Source of the DNA: Pseudomonas sp. CHM02
Lineage (GTDB): Bacteria > Pseudomonadota > Gammaproteobacteria > Pseudomonadales > Pseudomonadaceae
Length of the DNA stretch: 64,000 bases
Assembly: GCF_000612585.1 (NCBI RefSeq)
Contig: NZ_JFCA01000020.1
Location: 51,674-115,673 of the forward strand
Direction of reading: 5' to 3'
Positions within the stretch are counted from its first letter, which is position 1. Every line of letters starts with the position of its first letter. Shown one piece after another: positions 21,577 through 30,064 of this stretch. A program made the position numbers and the translations under genes. The notes beneath the pieces were generated by a model, which was not told where the DNA came from, ran no database searches, and was given only the letters and a program-made list of their open reading frames with translations.

Positions 21577-22973
21577 ACCAGCTTCAGTGCGTGGCCGTCC
21601 TTTCGCATCCAGTGCGAGCCCTTCAGGTTGCGCTTGGCGCCATAGTCATCACGAACGCCCCCTACAACGACCACCGAATGCCCAAAATTCGCCAGCGTGC
21701 CTGGCACGCCTGACGCCAGCTCCTCCACAGTGCTGGAGCGAATAGAGGCGTATAGACCAAGCCGGCGTAATGCGTCACCTGGAATCTCACCGTCGCTCAG
21801 CGTTTGCAGGGCAGTGCCATAATCGGCGCCGGCGCGGAACTCGTGATTTTCCAACTGTGCGCGCTTGGCGCTTGCCGCATAGAGGAACACGGCATCGTCA
21901 ATCAGGCCTTTATCCGTGCCACGGAAGCTGGCTGCTGCTCGTGCCACTTCCAGCTCAGTGTGGGTAAGCCGCACCGTGCAGCCGTCGCGCATGGTGATCG
22001 TGAAACCTTCCGGGGTTTCAGTGACACGCTTGTAGATTCCCAGAGGGTTCTGCCCGTACTTCATCATCGCCGCCTTGAGCGCCGATACAGTCACACAGTT
22101 ACCCTCCACGCCCTGGTAGAAACCAGTGAAGATATTGGCAGGTGGAACGCCGATGGGCGCCGCCGGGAACTGCGCCGGCCTGCCATTCGGATCGACGGGG
22201 ACATCCGCAGCCAGTTGGTAGCCATAGTCCCTGCCGACCGGTGCTTGCGCACCATTGCGATGCTGGATTCCGCCCACGACCAACGCGCCCGCAGCGTTAA
22301 AGGGGCTGATGATGCCGATGCTGTTTGGTTCTCGCAGCTTTTCGGGTGGCACAAACCGCAAAAAGCCGATCAGCCCCATCCCCTTCAAGACCCTGTAAAG
22401 ATGTTCTCCGCGCAAGGTGCTCGATAACGCTGTATCAAACTGAGTATTGCCTTCAAGTTGCTTACGCTTGGTAAAGGCTGCCAGCATAAAATTGGCATCA
22501 GCGCTCATTTGCGCGGCAGCACCGTTGAACTGCGAGGCTTCGGTGGTGCACGCCAGCTCTTGCTTTGAAAACTTCACTTCAAAACCATCTTTCATGGTGA
22601 CGTTGTAACCCTCCTCCGTGGCTTCGACTTTTTCAAACATGTCGGAGGGCGACCGGCCAAACCTGAGCATCATCATCTTGATAACGGCGACATGGCTGCT
22701 CAGGTCGCGAGTTTCGCCAAAGCTTCGTGACCGCGCATCGAAACCTTGCAAAACCTCTGCGGCCGTGGGGTGGATACGGGTCGTGGGCGGGTTGACCCGC
22801 GGCGTGACAACCCGAGGAGCAGGCATTAGCCCGATGACAGCGCTGTACGGACGCTCATTGAAATGGGGGACATCAAAAGCCTGGAGACGGGAGATGGGCT
22901 TGTCCGAGCAGTTCGATAACTGCGCAGTCACAGGGTTCACACGAACGGAAGCTACAGCTGCAAACGGGCTCAT
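21573..22973 (-). CDS. Candidate type III effector with two papain-like modules, second gene of the pair
   Basis: Unrecognised 466-aa protein. Residues 1-75 are Ser/Pro/Val rich and look unstructured. Two copies of one module follow (about 90-240 and 285-445). The second copy has Cys293 at a helix start (GNCVTVSALKAAM) and His432 in GHSVVVVGG, the spacing and context of a papain-like Cys/His pair. In the first copy the aligned residues are Ser92 and Ala228, so it looks dead. The N-terminus fits the usual P. syringae type III signal rules: Pro at position 3, no acidic residue in the first 12, Ser-rich first 50. It lies 65 bp after its paralogue and has no hrp box of its own, so it is probably in the same operon. 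Function is inferred, not known. Confidence 0.7.
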   Translation of the reverse strand: MSPFAAVASVRVNPVTAQLSNCSDKPISRLQAFDVPHFNERPYSAVIGLMPAPRVVTPRVNPPTTRIHPTAAEVLQGFDARSRSFGETRDLSSHVAVIKMMMLRFGRSPSDMFEKVEATEEGYNVTMKDGFEVKFSKQELACTTEASQFNGAAAQMSADANFMLAAFTKRKQLEGNTQFDTALSSTLRGEHLYRVLKGMGLIGFLRFVPPEKLREPNSIGIISPFNAAGALVVGGIQHRNGAQAPVGRDYGYQLAADVPVDPNGRPAQFPAAPIGVPPANIFTGFYQGVEGNCVTVSALKAAMMKYGQNPLGIYKRVTETPEGFTITMRDGCTVRLTHTELEVARAAASFRGTDKGLIDDAVFLYAASAKRAQLENHEFRAGADYGTALQTLSDGEIPGDALRRLGLYASIRSSTVEELASGVPGTLANFGHSVVVVGGVRDDYGAKRNLKGSHWMRKDGHALKLV

Positions 22974-23038
22974 ATCATTAACTCTTTATGTAATAGTTGG
23001 AGGAATTCGTGACAAGACATTCGGGCCAGACAGAACTA

Positions 23039-24085
23039 TCAGACCAATGCAATGGCCGTTCCGTCTGTAGGCCGGCGTCCCTTACGGCCGTAGATCTCCT
23101 CGGCCCCATCCACAACAGCAACTGAGTGGTCGCGTCTGTTGACAATGCCGATCAACGATTTATCAGCGAAGTCACGTACCGAAACGCGCTTCATATAGTC
23201 CTTTAATCCCAGACGCTTGAGGCCTTCTCCCGGGTTTCTCCCGTCCTCATCCTCCCCGTCGTTCAGACTTCTTATGGCGGCATTGAAACTTCTACTCGCC
23301 CATCCATCGTTATTCTCCATTTGCGCACGCTTGGCAGAACACGCATACAGGAAGTGCGCATCCTTGAGCATGTCCGGATCAGTCATCCCGATAAAGTTGG
23401 AGCCGCGGATAGCCCTGGTCAGTTCGGCGCGTGTCAATGTCAATTCGAAACCATCACGCATAACAACCTTATGACCGTCGGAAACCCTCTCAACAGATTT
23501 ATAGATGTCCGCTGGTCGTTGACCAAACTTCGCCATGGCGGCCTTGATCGCCGAGACAGTGACGCAGTTACGCTCCCTTCCCTGGCGAAAGCCGTTCCAG
23601 ATGTTGTTGGGCTTTACACCATTGCGCTGGGTGAGAAGCTCGGAAATGGGCTCGCCTTGCCTATCGACAGTTTTAGTATCGGGAACCGGAGTTACACGGG
23701 GCTGTGGTGCGGACGCGCTACTGTTTATCGAGTCAGGGGAAAGCCTGTCTGCGCGCAGAGGGGTGTGCAACGGGTTGAAGAACTGCGTGAACAGGCCCGC
23801 CAGCATACTCATCAACGCCGCGGGACTTACGTCATTCCCGAAGTTCACAGGCCGTGTATCAGCGCAGGCGTTGTCGTGGCAGGCAGCATCCGGCAACGCA
23901 CGCACCGAATACTCTGAGGTTCGCCTTGGCTCAATGGCTGGCAGGTGACTGTCTTTCAGAAACCTATTAACACCGTCCATGGACGGGAATAGTTGGAGCG
24001 TGTTATTCGTCGACACTGACGATTGATTAAGCTGTAGGTAATCGGGATCCATCGACACGAACTGATGGGTCGATACATTAGTCAT
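23039..24085 (-). CDS. Candidate type III effector with one papain-like module, behind an hrp box
   Basis: Unrecognised 348-aa protein. The ATG at 24085 is used; a GTG 16 codons upstream has no ribosome binding site. Residues 1-150 are Ser/Asn/Pro rich with a short hydrophobic patch near 95-110 (SPAALMSMLAGLFTQFF). Residues about 160-345 match the C-terminal module of the neighbouring gene: Cys174 in RNCVTVSAIKAAM and His320 in DHSVAVVDG. The N-terminus has Val at position 4, no acidic residue before position 13, and about seven Ser in the first 50, as in HrpL-regulated effectors. A hrp box is centred about 115 bp upstream. No signal peptide is seen. A host-directed protease is the working idea; a structural or toxin role cannot be excluded. 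Confidence 0.72.
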   Translation of the reverse strand: MTNVSTHQFVSMDPDYLQLNQSSVSTNNTLQLFPSMDGVNRFLKDSHLPAIEPRRTSEYSVRALPDAACHDNACADTRPVNFGNDVSPAALMSMLAGLFTQFFNPLHTPLRADRLSPDSINSSASAPQPRVTPVPDTKTVDRQGEPISELLTQRNGVKPNNIWNGFRQGRERNCVTVSAIKAAMAKFGQRPADIYKSVERVSDGHKVVMRDGFELTLTRAELTRAIRGSNFIGMTDPDMLKDAHFLYACSAKRAQMENNDGWASRSFNAAIRSLNDGEDEDGRNPGEGLKRLGLKDYMKRVSVRDFADKSLIGIVNRRDHSVAVVDGAEEIYGRKGRRPTDGTAIALV

Positions 24086-24186
24086 ATTTTTACCCCGTAA
24101 AGCGTGCCCAACTCTCGCATCGGAGGAGGACACGACTTTTAATCGTTGAGTGATAAAGCAACGGCGAGCACTTCAAGCTCGCTAGG

Positions 24187-24214
24187 TTCGTGGAACTTAA
24201 CGCGAATGAGTTCC
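24187..24214 (-). promoter_or_regulatory. hrp box (HrpL-dependent promoter)
   Basis: On the minus strand the site reads GGAACT, 15 bases, CCACGAA, which fits the HrpL sigma-factor consensus GGAAC(C/T)-N15/16-CCACNNA at every fixed position. It points at the effector-like gene starting at 24085, about 100 bp downstream, a normal distance. Confidence 0.75.
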
Positions 24215-24244
24215 GAAAAGTCGCAACTCACATAAGGAAATCAT

Positions 24245-24400
24245 ATGTCCTCGAGAGATTCTTGCTTATGGACTTTTTACGAACAGCCGAGGCCAAACGT
24301 GAGTTATTCGCCGCCAAGGATCCACATCCCCAGTAACAACCGAGGAAAAACAGACATTATGAAAACAATAAACTTTTTCAACTCACACAAACCGCGTTAA
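24245..24400 (+). CDS. Possible small protein (51 aa), divergent from the effector pair
   Basis: An open frame starting MSSRDSCLWTFYEQPRPN with AAGGA eight bases before the ATG. It is in the otherwise empty 560-bp gap between the hrp box and dusC. The rest of the gap (24401-24585) is A/T-rich with no frame I trust. There is no recognisable domain and it could be chance; the good ribosome binding site is the only positive evidence. Confidence 0.25.
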   Translation: MSSRDSCLWTFYEQPRPNVSYSPPRIHIPSNNRGKTDIMKTINFFNSHKPR

Positions 24401-24587
24401 TTGACGCGCACGCGACTACTTGAACAACAGCTCTCTGCCATCAACGCATTAACACTTCGTAGCAGTCGCTCCCGACGCTCATGCTTACTTGCATATACCC
24501 CGTCATAACAAAACGCCTCCCCCAACCCTACCCATACTGGAACGACACTGAATATCGTGTCGTTAGGGTCCGGCCTGATATTTCAGA

Positions 24588-24616
24588 CAAAAAAAAGGCG
24601 CCTTTCGGCGCCCGTT
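24588..24616 (-). terminator. Rho-independent terminator after dusC
   Basis: On the minus strand GGGCGCC-GAAA-GGCGCC is followed by nine T residues, a textbook terminator 35 bases past the dusC stop. It separates dusC transcription from the effector locus. Confidence 0.9.
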
Positions 24617-24649
24617 ACTGCAATCGATGAAACACTTATATATGTAGAC

Positions 24650-25627
24650 CTAACGTTGCACAGCGGCCCACTGTTCACACTGGCCAGGCATCCCCAGCAA
24701 ACGTCCGACCTGCTCAAGATCGGTCTCCCTACGCATCAGGGTAAATAACTCCACCGCTTCAGGGTAGTTACGGGTAAGCATTGCCAGCCACTGCTTCAAA
24801 CGCCCCGGCGCCTGACGCTCCGTCAGTTGCGCCACCGACTGGGACCAGAAGTCCTGGAGCATGGGTTGCATCTCTGCCCAAGTCATCTCGACCACTTCTT
24901 CACCCGCCCGCGCCGCTGCGATTTGCCGCGCCAGGTCAGGACGCGCCACCAGCCCCCGCCCGAGCATGATGTCTTCGACGCCACTGATTTCCCGGCAGCG
25001 TCGCCAGTCTTCGACGCTCCAGATGTCCCCGTTGGCATATACCGGCACCTTGACCACGTCCTGCACCCGCGGGATCCATTCCCAGTGAGCCGGCGGCTTG
25101 TAGCCGTCAACCTTGGTGCGCGCATGCACCACGATATGCGCCGCGCCACCTTCGGCCAGGGCCGTGGCGCAGACCAGGGCGCCGTCCGGGCTGTCGAAGC
25201 CCAGGCGCATCTTGGCAGTGACCGGGATGTGGGCCGGTACGGCGCGACGTACGTGCTCGACGATCTGGTTGAGCAACTCCGGCTCCTTGAGCAGCACCGC
25301 ACCGCCACGGGACTTGTTGACGGTCTTGGCCGGGCAGCCGAAGTTGAGGTCAATGACTTGCGAACCCAGCTCACAGGCCAGGGCGGCGTTTTCCGCCAGG
25401 CACACCGGGTCGGAGCCAAGCAGTTGCACACGCAGCGGCACGCCGGCAGCGGTGTGGGCACCGTGCAGGAGTTCCGGGGCGAGCTTGTGGAAATACGCCG
25501 GGGTGAGCAGGCGGTCGTTGACGCGGATGAACTCGGTCACGCACCAGTCAATCCCGCCGACACGGGTCAGCACGTCCCGCAGGATGTTGTCGACCAACCC
25601 CTCCATGGGCGCCAAAGCAATTTGCAT
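24650..25627 (-). CDS. dusC: tRNA-dihydrouridine(16) synthase
   Basis: Flavoenzyme that reduces U16 in the tRNA D-loop. The ATG giving [18 protein letters not shown] is chosen over a GTG three codons upstream; 325 aa. FMN TIM barrel signatures are present: the catalytic Cys in [21 protein letters not shown] and the [16 protein letters not shown] region. The N-terminal form and length fit DusC rather than DusA or DusB. Confidence 0.95.
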   Translation of the reverse strand: MQIALAPMEGLVDNILRDVLTRVGGIDWCVTEFIRVNDRLLTPAYFHKLAPELLHGAHTAAGVPLRVQLLGSDPVCLAENAALACELGSQVIDLNFGCPAKTVNKSRGGAVLLKEPELLNQIVEHVRRAVPAHIPVTAKMRLGFDSPDGALVCATALAEGGAAHIVVHARTKVDGYKPPAHWEWIPRVQDVVKVPVYANGDIWSVEDWRRCREISGVEDIMLGRGLVARPDLARQIAAARAGEEVVEMTWAEMQPMLQDFWSQSVAQLTERQAPGRLKQWLAMLTRNYPEAVELFTLMRRETDLEQVGRLLGMPGQCEQWAAVQR

Positions 25628-25682
25628 GGAAAACACTCAACAAAAATCGTGGCGCAGTTTACTGGGTTTCCCACAGCAACCG

Positions 25683-26117
25683 TTAACCCCCTGTCAGGGC
25701 GGGGCCATAACCGTCGAGGAATTCGGCAGGCATGCGCTTGGGCTTGCCGGTGGACAGTTCGATGCAGACAAACGTGGTTTGGGCACGCAGCAAGGTGACA
25801 CCGTCGCGGGGGCGCAGCAGCTGGAAGCGCCGGGTCATCTTCAGGCGCTGGTCCCAGTCGACGATCCAGGTGGCCAGTTGCAACTCGTCGCCTTCATAGC
25901 CGGCGGCCAGGTAGTCGATCTCGTGCCGCACCACGGCCATGGCGCGGTCCAGGCGGCGATACTCGGTAAGGTCCAGGCCCAGGCGCTGGGAATGACGCCA
26001 GGCACAGCGCTCCAGCCAGGACACGTACACCGCATTGTTGGCGTGCCCCAGTCCGTCGATGTCTTCAGGGGCGACCTGCAGATCGATGATAAACGGCGTT
26101 GCCAAATCCCAGCCCAT
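25683..26117 (-). CDS. Hotdog-fold acyl-CoA thioesterase
   Basis: A 144-aa single-domain protein of the 4HBT/YbgC class that hydrolyses acyl-CoA thioesters. The motif DIDGLGHANNAVYVSWLERC near residue 17 contains the Asp and the GH-NN pattern of the active site. The ATG at 26117 has GGGAGCAAGG upstream; the longer frame would invade the next gene. The substrate is not predictable. Confidence 0.9.
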   Translation of the reverse strand: MGWDLATPFIIDLQVAPEDIDGLGHANNAVYVSWLERCAWRHSQRLGLDLTEYRRLDRAMAVVRHEIDYLAAGYEGDELQLATWIVDWDQRLKMTRRFQLLRPRDGVTLLRAQTTFVCIELSTGKPKRMPAEFLDGYGPALTGG

Positions 26118-26157
26118 GCCTTGCTCCCAGTCGATTAATGTCGGCGGGGAGAGTGTA

Positions 26158-26994
26158 TCAGGCGGTTTGCCGCTCCTGTAGACGACGACCGGCCAGCAGC
26201 GCCAGCACACCGTCGATCACACGCGGATCGGCCAGCACTTTCTGGTGACCACCTTGCTCCAGGCGCAGCAGACGGCTGTCGAACCAGGCTTCGTGGATAG
26301 CCTGAGACGCTTTGACCGGAACGAAGGTATCGTCTTCGGCGTGCACGATCAGGCCGGGTATATTCATCTGGTAGTGAGCCACGTCCAAATGCTTGAGCGG
26401 CATGCCGAAGGTCAACTCGACCTCCTGGATAAACGCCGAACGTGCCCGCGCCGGCAAACCGACCATCCGGGTAAAGCCACGCAGCACATCTAGAAACCGC
26501 GACGGCGCAGCGATACTCACCAACGCCTCGGTGCGCAACCCCAACTGCACCGCCAGCATCGCACTGGCGCCGCCCATGGAATGGCCGATCACCGCATGCA
26601 GCGGCGGCAACTCGGCGGCAGCCTCGAGCATGGCGCGGGCAAACAGCAACACATGGGCTTCACGTCCCGGTGAACGCCCGTGGGCAGGACCATCCAGGGC
26701 AATCACCGAGTAACCGTTATCGACCAACGCGGTGATCAGACTGGCAAACTGTGTGGGCCGGCCTTCCCAACCGTGCATCAGCAGCACCGCAGGCCCCTGG
26801 CCCCAACGCAGCGCAGACAAACCGAAGCGCAAGGTGATGCGCTCCGATTGCGCCAGCAACGGCAGCTCCCAGTCGCGGGGCGGCAAGTCGCGTGGCGTCA
26901 TGAAGGCTCGACGCATCCTGTTGGCCACCGTTTGCGGTGCCAGGTGGCCGAGCGTGCCATTGAAGCGACGAATCCAGGTCAGCGTACCCATCAT
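26158..26994 (-). CDS. Alpha/beta hydrolase
   Basis: A 278-aa hydrolase with the oxyanion-region HGWEGRP, the nucleophile elbow GHSMGGASAMLA (Ser), the acid in HAEDDTFVPV and the His in EQGGHQKVL, so the triad is complete. It has no signal peptide. It starts 12 bp after the TetR gene and is probably its co-transcribed partner and a target of that regulator. An esterase or detoxification role is inferred only. Confidence 0.9.
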   Translation of the reverse strand: MMGTLTWIRRFNGTLGHLAPQTVANRMRRAFMTPRDLPPRDWELPLLAQSERITLRFGLSALRWGQGPAVLLMHGWEGRPTQFASLITALVDNGYSVIALDGPAHGRSPGREAHVLLFARAMLEAAAELPPLHAVIGHSMGGASAMLAVQLGLRTEALVSIAAPSRFLDVLRGFTRMVGLPARARSAFIQEVELTFGMPLKHLDVAHYQMNIPGLIVHAEDDTFVPVKASQAIHEAWFDSRLLRLEQGGHQKVLADPRVIDGVLALLAGRRLQERQTA

Positions 26995-27006
26995 GCAAGC
27001 CCTCTT

Positions 27007-27549
27007 CTAGCGCACAGCCGATTTGGCGGCGCGCAGCACTCGGTCAGACAACTCACCCGGCCCCAAGGCGCGTGCCAGGGACAGGCCACCGATCATCAGC
27101 GCCATGTCAGCCAGGGCCTTGTCAGTGTCCTCGGGACTGGCGGCCAATTGGGCCGCCATCAACTCGCAATGCTCATTCAACGCCTGACGGAATGCTTCCG
27201 GCAAACGGCTCATCTCGCCCACGGTCGCCGGAATCGGGCAGGCCTGGGTGGTTGAATCACGGTGTTTGCGCGACAGGTAGAACGCCGCCACCAAGGCCCT
27301 GCGTTCTTCTCCGGTCAACTGCGAGTCCATGTCATCGATCGACGCGCGACGCTTGGCCAGCAACTGAGTGAAGGCCTCCAGCATTAACGCGTCCTTGCTG
27401 TCAAAGTGGGCGTAGAACCCCCCAACGGTCAGCCCCGCTGCCCCCATGACTTCCCCCACACTCGGCTCGGCCGGGCCACGCTGGATCAACGCAGCACTGG
27501 CGGCTTGCAGAATACGTTCGCGGGTTTGCGCTTTTTTATCGCTCATCAT
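27007..27549 (-). CDS. TetR family transcriptional regulator
   Basis: A 180-aa repressor type protein. The N-terminal helix-turn-helix covers about residues 8-55 (VGEVMGAAGLTVGGFYAHFDSKDAL), and the rest is the ligand-binding domain. A perfect palindrome about 25 bp upstream of its start suggests autoregulation and control of the hydrolase that follows. Confidence 0.93.
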   Translation of the reverse strand: MMSDKKAQTRERILQAASAALIQRGPAEPSVGEVMGAAGLTVGGFYAHFDSKDALMLEAFTQLLAKRRASIDDMDSQLTGEERRALVAAFYLSRKHRDSTTQACPIPATVGEMSRLPEAFRQALNEHCELMAAQLAASPEDTDKALADMALMIGGLSLARALGPGELSDRVLRAAKSAVR

Positions 27550-27571
27550 TGCCTCCGATGTTCATGGGTTG

Positions 27572-27594
27572 AATATTATTACCATAATAATATT
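27572..27594. promoter_or_regulatory. Palindromic operator upstream of the tetR-hydrolase pair
   Basis: AATATTATT and AATAATATT are exact 9-bp inverted arms with a 5-bp spacer (ACCAT). Location in the promoter region and symmetry fit a TetR-dimer site; an A/T-rich promoter alone would not need the symmetry. Confidence 0.65.
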
Positions 27595-27728
27595 TCGCAA
27601 GCGACAGGCATGACCGTTGGTCAGGAGAGAAAAGTGGAATCAAACAAGGAGTTGGCCAAACGCCAGACAAACAAAAGGGCCATTCAATAATTGAATGACC
27701 CTTAAAAATCCCGCAGAGCGGGTAATCG

Positions 27729-27804
27729 TGGCGTCCCCTAGGGGACTCGAACCCCTGTTACCGCCGTGAAAGGGCGGTGTCCTAGGCCACTAGACGAAGG
27801 GGAC
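27729..27804 (-). tRNA. tRNA-Glu (UUC)
   Basis: A 76-nt cloverleaf with encoded CCA. The acceptor stem is GTCCCC/GGGGAC, the anticodon loop in CGCCCTTTCACGGCG reads TTC, and the T-arm is GGTTCGAATCC. It is the downstream copy of a tandem duplication. Confidence 0.97.
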
Positions 27805-27883
27805 ACAAACCTTCTATACAACTGATCAGCGCTGAGAACTGATCGATTCAAGGACGGTGTGGCCAGACCTCGAACCTGTAAAT

Positions 27884-27959
<76 letters not shown>

Positions 27960-28009
27960 GGATTTTTCGTCTCGCGACGCAGCAGACCTTTCGAGCTGCT
28001 TGTTGAAGC

Positions 28010-28085
28010 TGGCGTCCCCTAGGGGACTCGAACCCCTGTTACCGCCGTGAAAGGGCGGTGTCCTAGGCCACTAGACGAAGGGGAC
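28010..28085 (-). tRNA. tRNA-Glu (UUC), second copy
   Basis: Same 76-nt sequence as the copy at 27729. It lies 281 bases upstream in transcription terms and is followed by an almost identical spacer. Confidence 0.97.
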
Positions 28086-28163
28086 AAAACCTTCTGTACA
28101 TCTGATCAGCGCTGAGAACTGATCAATTCAAGGACGGTGTGGCCAGACCTTGAACCTGTAAAT

Positions 28164-28239
<76 letters not shown>

Positions 28240-28386
28240 TCATCGGTGAGGACGGGGCGAATCTTAATGGCGGTTTGGAAACGTGTCAAATTTATTTTCA
28301 ACAATTTTCAAAATTTTTTGCCGGGATAACAATCACTTACCGGCGAAACCCCGGAAAACCGGGGTTTTGTCGTTTCAACCGTGTGC

Positions 28387-29868
28387 TCAGGCGATGGCGC
28401 CCAGCAGCTTTTCCCACTCTTTGTTTTCTTTCTTCGACACACCACCAAGCAAATCAAGGGCTTGGCGCAGACGGAAACGCGTCAGGTCCGGGCCGAGGAT
28501 TTCCATCGCATCGAGTACCGACACCGAACTGGCCTGCCCGGTGATCGCGGCAAACATCAGTGGCATGGCATCGCGCAGTTTCAATTCCAGAGACTCCACC
28601 ACCGCCTGGATCGTCGCGGTGATCGCATCCTTCTCCCACTGGCGCAGGCTTTCCAGCTTCCACAGGATCAACTGCATCAGCTGGCGAACCTGGTCGCCCG
28701 AGAGCTTCTTGGATTCGAACAGCTTGGGATCCGGGTTAACGCCCCCGGCAAAGAAGAAACTGGCCAGCGGCGCGACCTGGCTGAACGTCTCCACCCTGCC
28801 CTGCACCAGCGGCGCGATCTTCATCATGTACTCAGGGTTCAACGCCCACTGCTGCACGCGGCTGGCGAACTCTTCGACCGGCAGGTCACGCAGCCACTGG
28901 CCGTTGAGCCACGACAGCTTCTCGATGTCGAAGATCGGCCCGCCCAGGGACACGCGGGACAGGTCGAAGTTGTCGACCATTTCCTGCAGCGAGAACTTCT
29001 CGCGCTCGTCCGGCATCGACCAGCCCATGCGGCCCAGGTAGTTGAGCATCGCTTCAGGCATGAAGCCCATGCGCTCGTAGAACGTCACCGAGGTCGGGTT
29101 CTTGCGCTTGGACAGCTTGCTCTTGTCCGGGTTACGCAGCAGCGGCATGTAGCACAGCTGCGGTTGTTCCCAGCCAAAGTATTCGTAGAGCAGGATCAAC
29201 TTCGGCGCCGACGGCAGCCATTCTTCGCCGCGCAATACGTGGGTGATGCCCATCAAGTGGTCGTCGACCACGTTGGCCAGGAAGTACGTCGGCAGGCCGT
29301 CGGTCTTCATCAGCACCTGCATGTCCATGCGGTCCCACGGGATCTCGACGTCACCGCGCAGCATGTCCGGCACCACGCACACGCCTTCGCTTGGCACTTT
29401 CATGCGGATCACATGCGGTTCGCCAGCAGCCAGACGACGGGCCACCTCTTCTTTCGACAGCAGCAGCGCGCGGCCATCGTAGCGCGGGGTTTCACCGCGG
29501 GCTTGTTGCTCGGCGCGCATCTGGTCCAGCTCTTCTGCGGTGCAGAAGCAGGGAAACGCATGGCCCATGTCGACCAGTTGCTGGGTGTACTGCTTGTAGA
29601 TGTCGCTGCGCTCGCTCTGGCGATACGGGCCGTGCGGGCCGCCGACGTCCGGGCCTTCCGCCCAGGTAATGCCCAGCCAGCGCAGGGCATCGAAAATCTG
29701 CTGTTCCGACTCACGGGTGGAGCGCAGTTGGTCGGTGTCTTCGATCCGCAGGATGAATTCACCGCCGTGCTGCTTGGCAAAGCAGTAGTTGAACAAGGCG
29801 ATGTAAGCAGTGCCGACGTGGGGATCCCCAGTTGGCGATGGCGCGATGCGCGTGCGGACGGTGGTCAT
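28387..29868 (-). CDS. gltX: Glutamyl-tRNA synthetase
   Basis: Charges tRNA-Glu with glutamate. The start [19 protein letters not shown] gives 493 aa; the frame is open far upstream but that part has no homology and overlaps other features. The ATP-site signature [12 protein letters not shown] (HIGH variant) is at residues 10-21 and KLSKRKNPT is the KMSKS variant. It sits beside two tRNA-Glu genes on the same strand. Confidence 0.98.
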   Translation of the reverse strand: MTTVRTRIAPSPTGDPHVGTAYIALFNYCFAKQHGGEFILRIEDTDQLRSTRESEQQIFDALRWLGITWAEGPDVGGPHGPYRQSERSDIYKQYTQQLVDMGHAFPCFCTAEELDQMRAEQQARGETPRYDGRALLLSKEEVARRLAAGEPHVIRMKVPSEGVCVVPDMLRGDVEIPWDRMDMQVLMKTDGLPTYFLANVVDDHLMGITHVLRGEEWLPSAPKLILLYEYFGWEQPQLCYMPLLRNPDKSKLSKRKNPTSVTFYERMGFMPEAMLNYLGRMGWSMPDEREKFSLQEMVDNFDLSRVSLGGPIFDIEKLSWLNGQWLRDLPVEEFASRVQQWALNPEYMMKIAPLVQGRVETFSQVAPLASFFFAGGVNPDPKLFESKKLSGDQVRQLMQLILWKLESLRQWEKDAITATIQAVVESLELKLRDAMPLMFAAITGQASSVSVLDAMEILGPDLTRFRLRQALDLLGGVSKKENKEWEKLLGAIA

Positions 29869-29972
29869 GGCAGGTCTCGAATGGGCGATATAACTGAAAA
29901 TTGAAACAAGGGGCGAATGGTAACAGCCCCAGGTGGTTGGGCTCCAGCGCAAGGCTATGACAGCCCCAACCT

Positions 29973-30047
29973 GAGCCGGCTTGCCGGCGATGAGGCCCTT
30001 GAGCCATGCGGTGCTTTTGAGGGACGCCATCGCCGGCAAGCCGGCTC
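29973..30047. repeat. REP inverted pair
   Basis: GAGCCGGCTTGCCGGCGAT and its exact complement ATCGCCGGCAAGCCGGCTC flank 37 bp in the gltX-uvrB gap. It may also help end uvrB transcripts. Confidence 0.85.
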
Positions 30048-30064
30048 CAGGTGTGGGCAGGGAT

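Noticed and set aside
22974..23038. A second hrp box before the 466-aa effector-like gene
   Set aside because: The 65-bp gap contains no GGAAC / CCAC pair in either direction, so co-transcription from the upstream site is the better reading.
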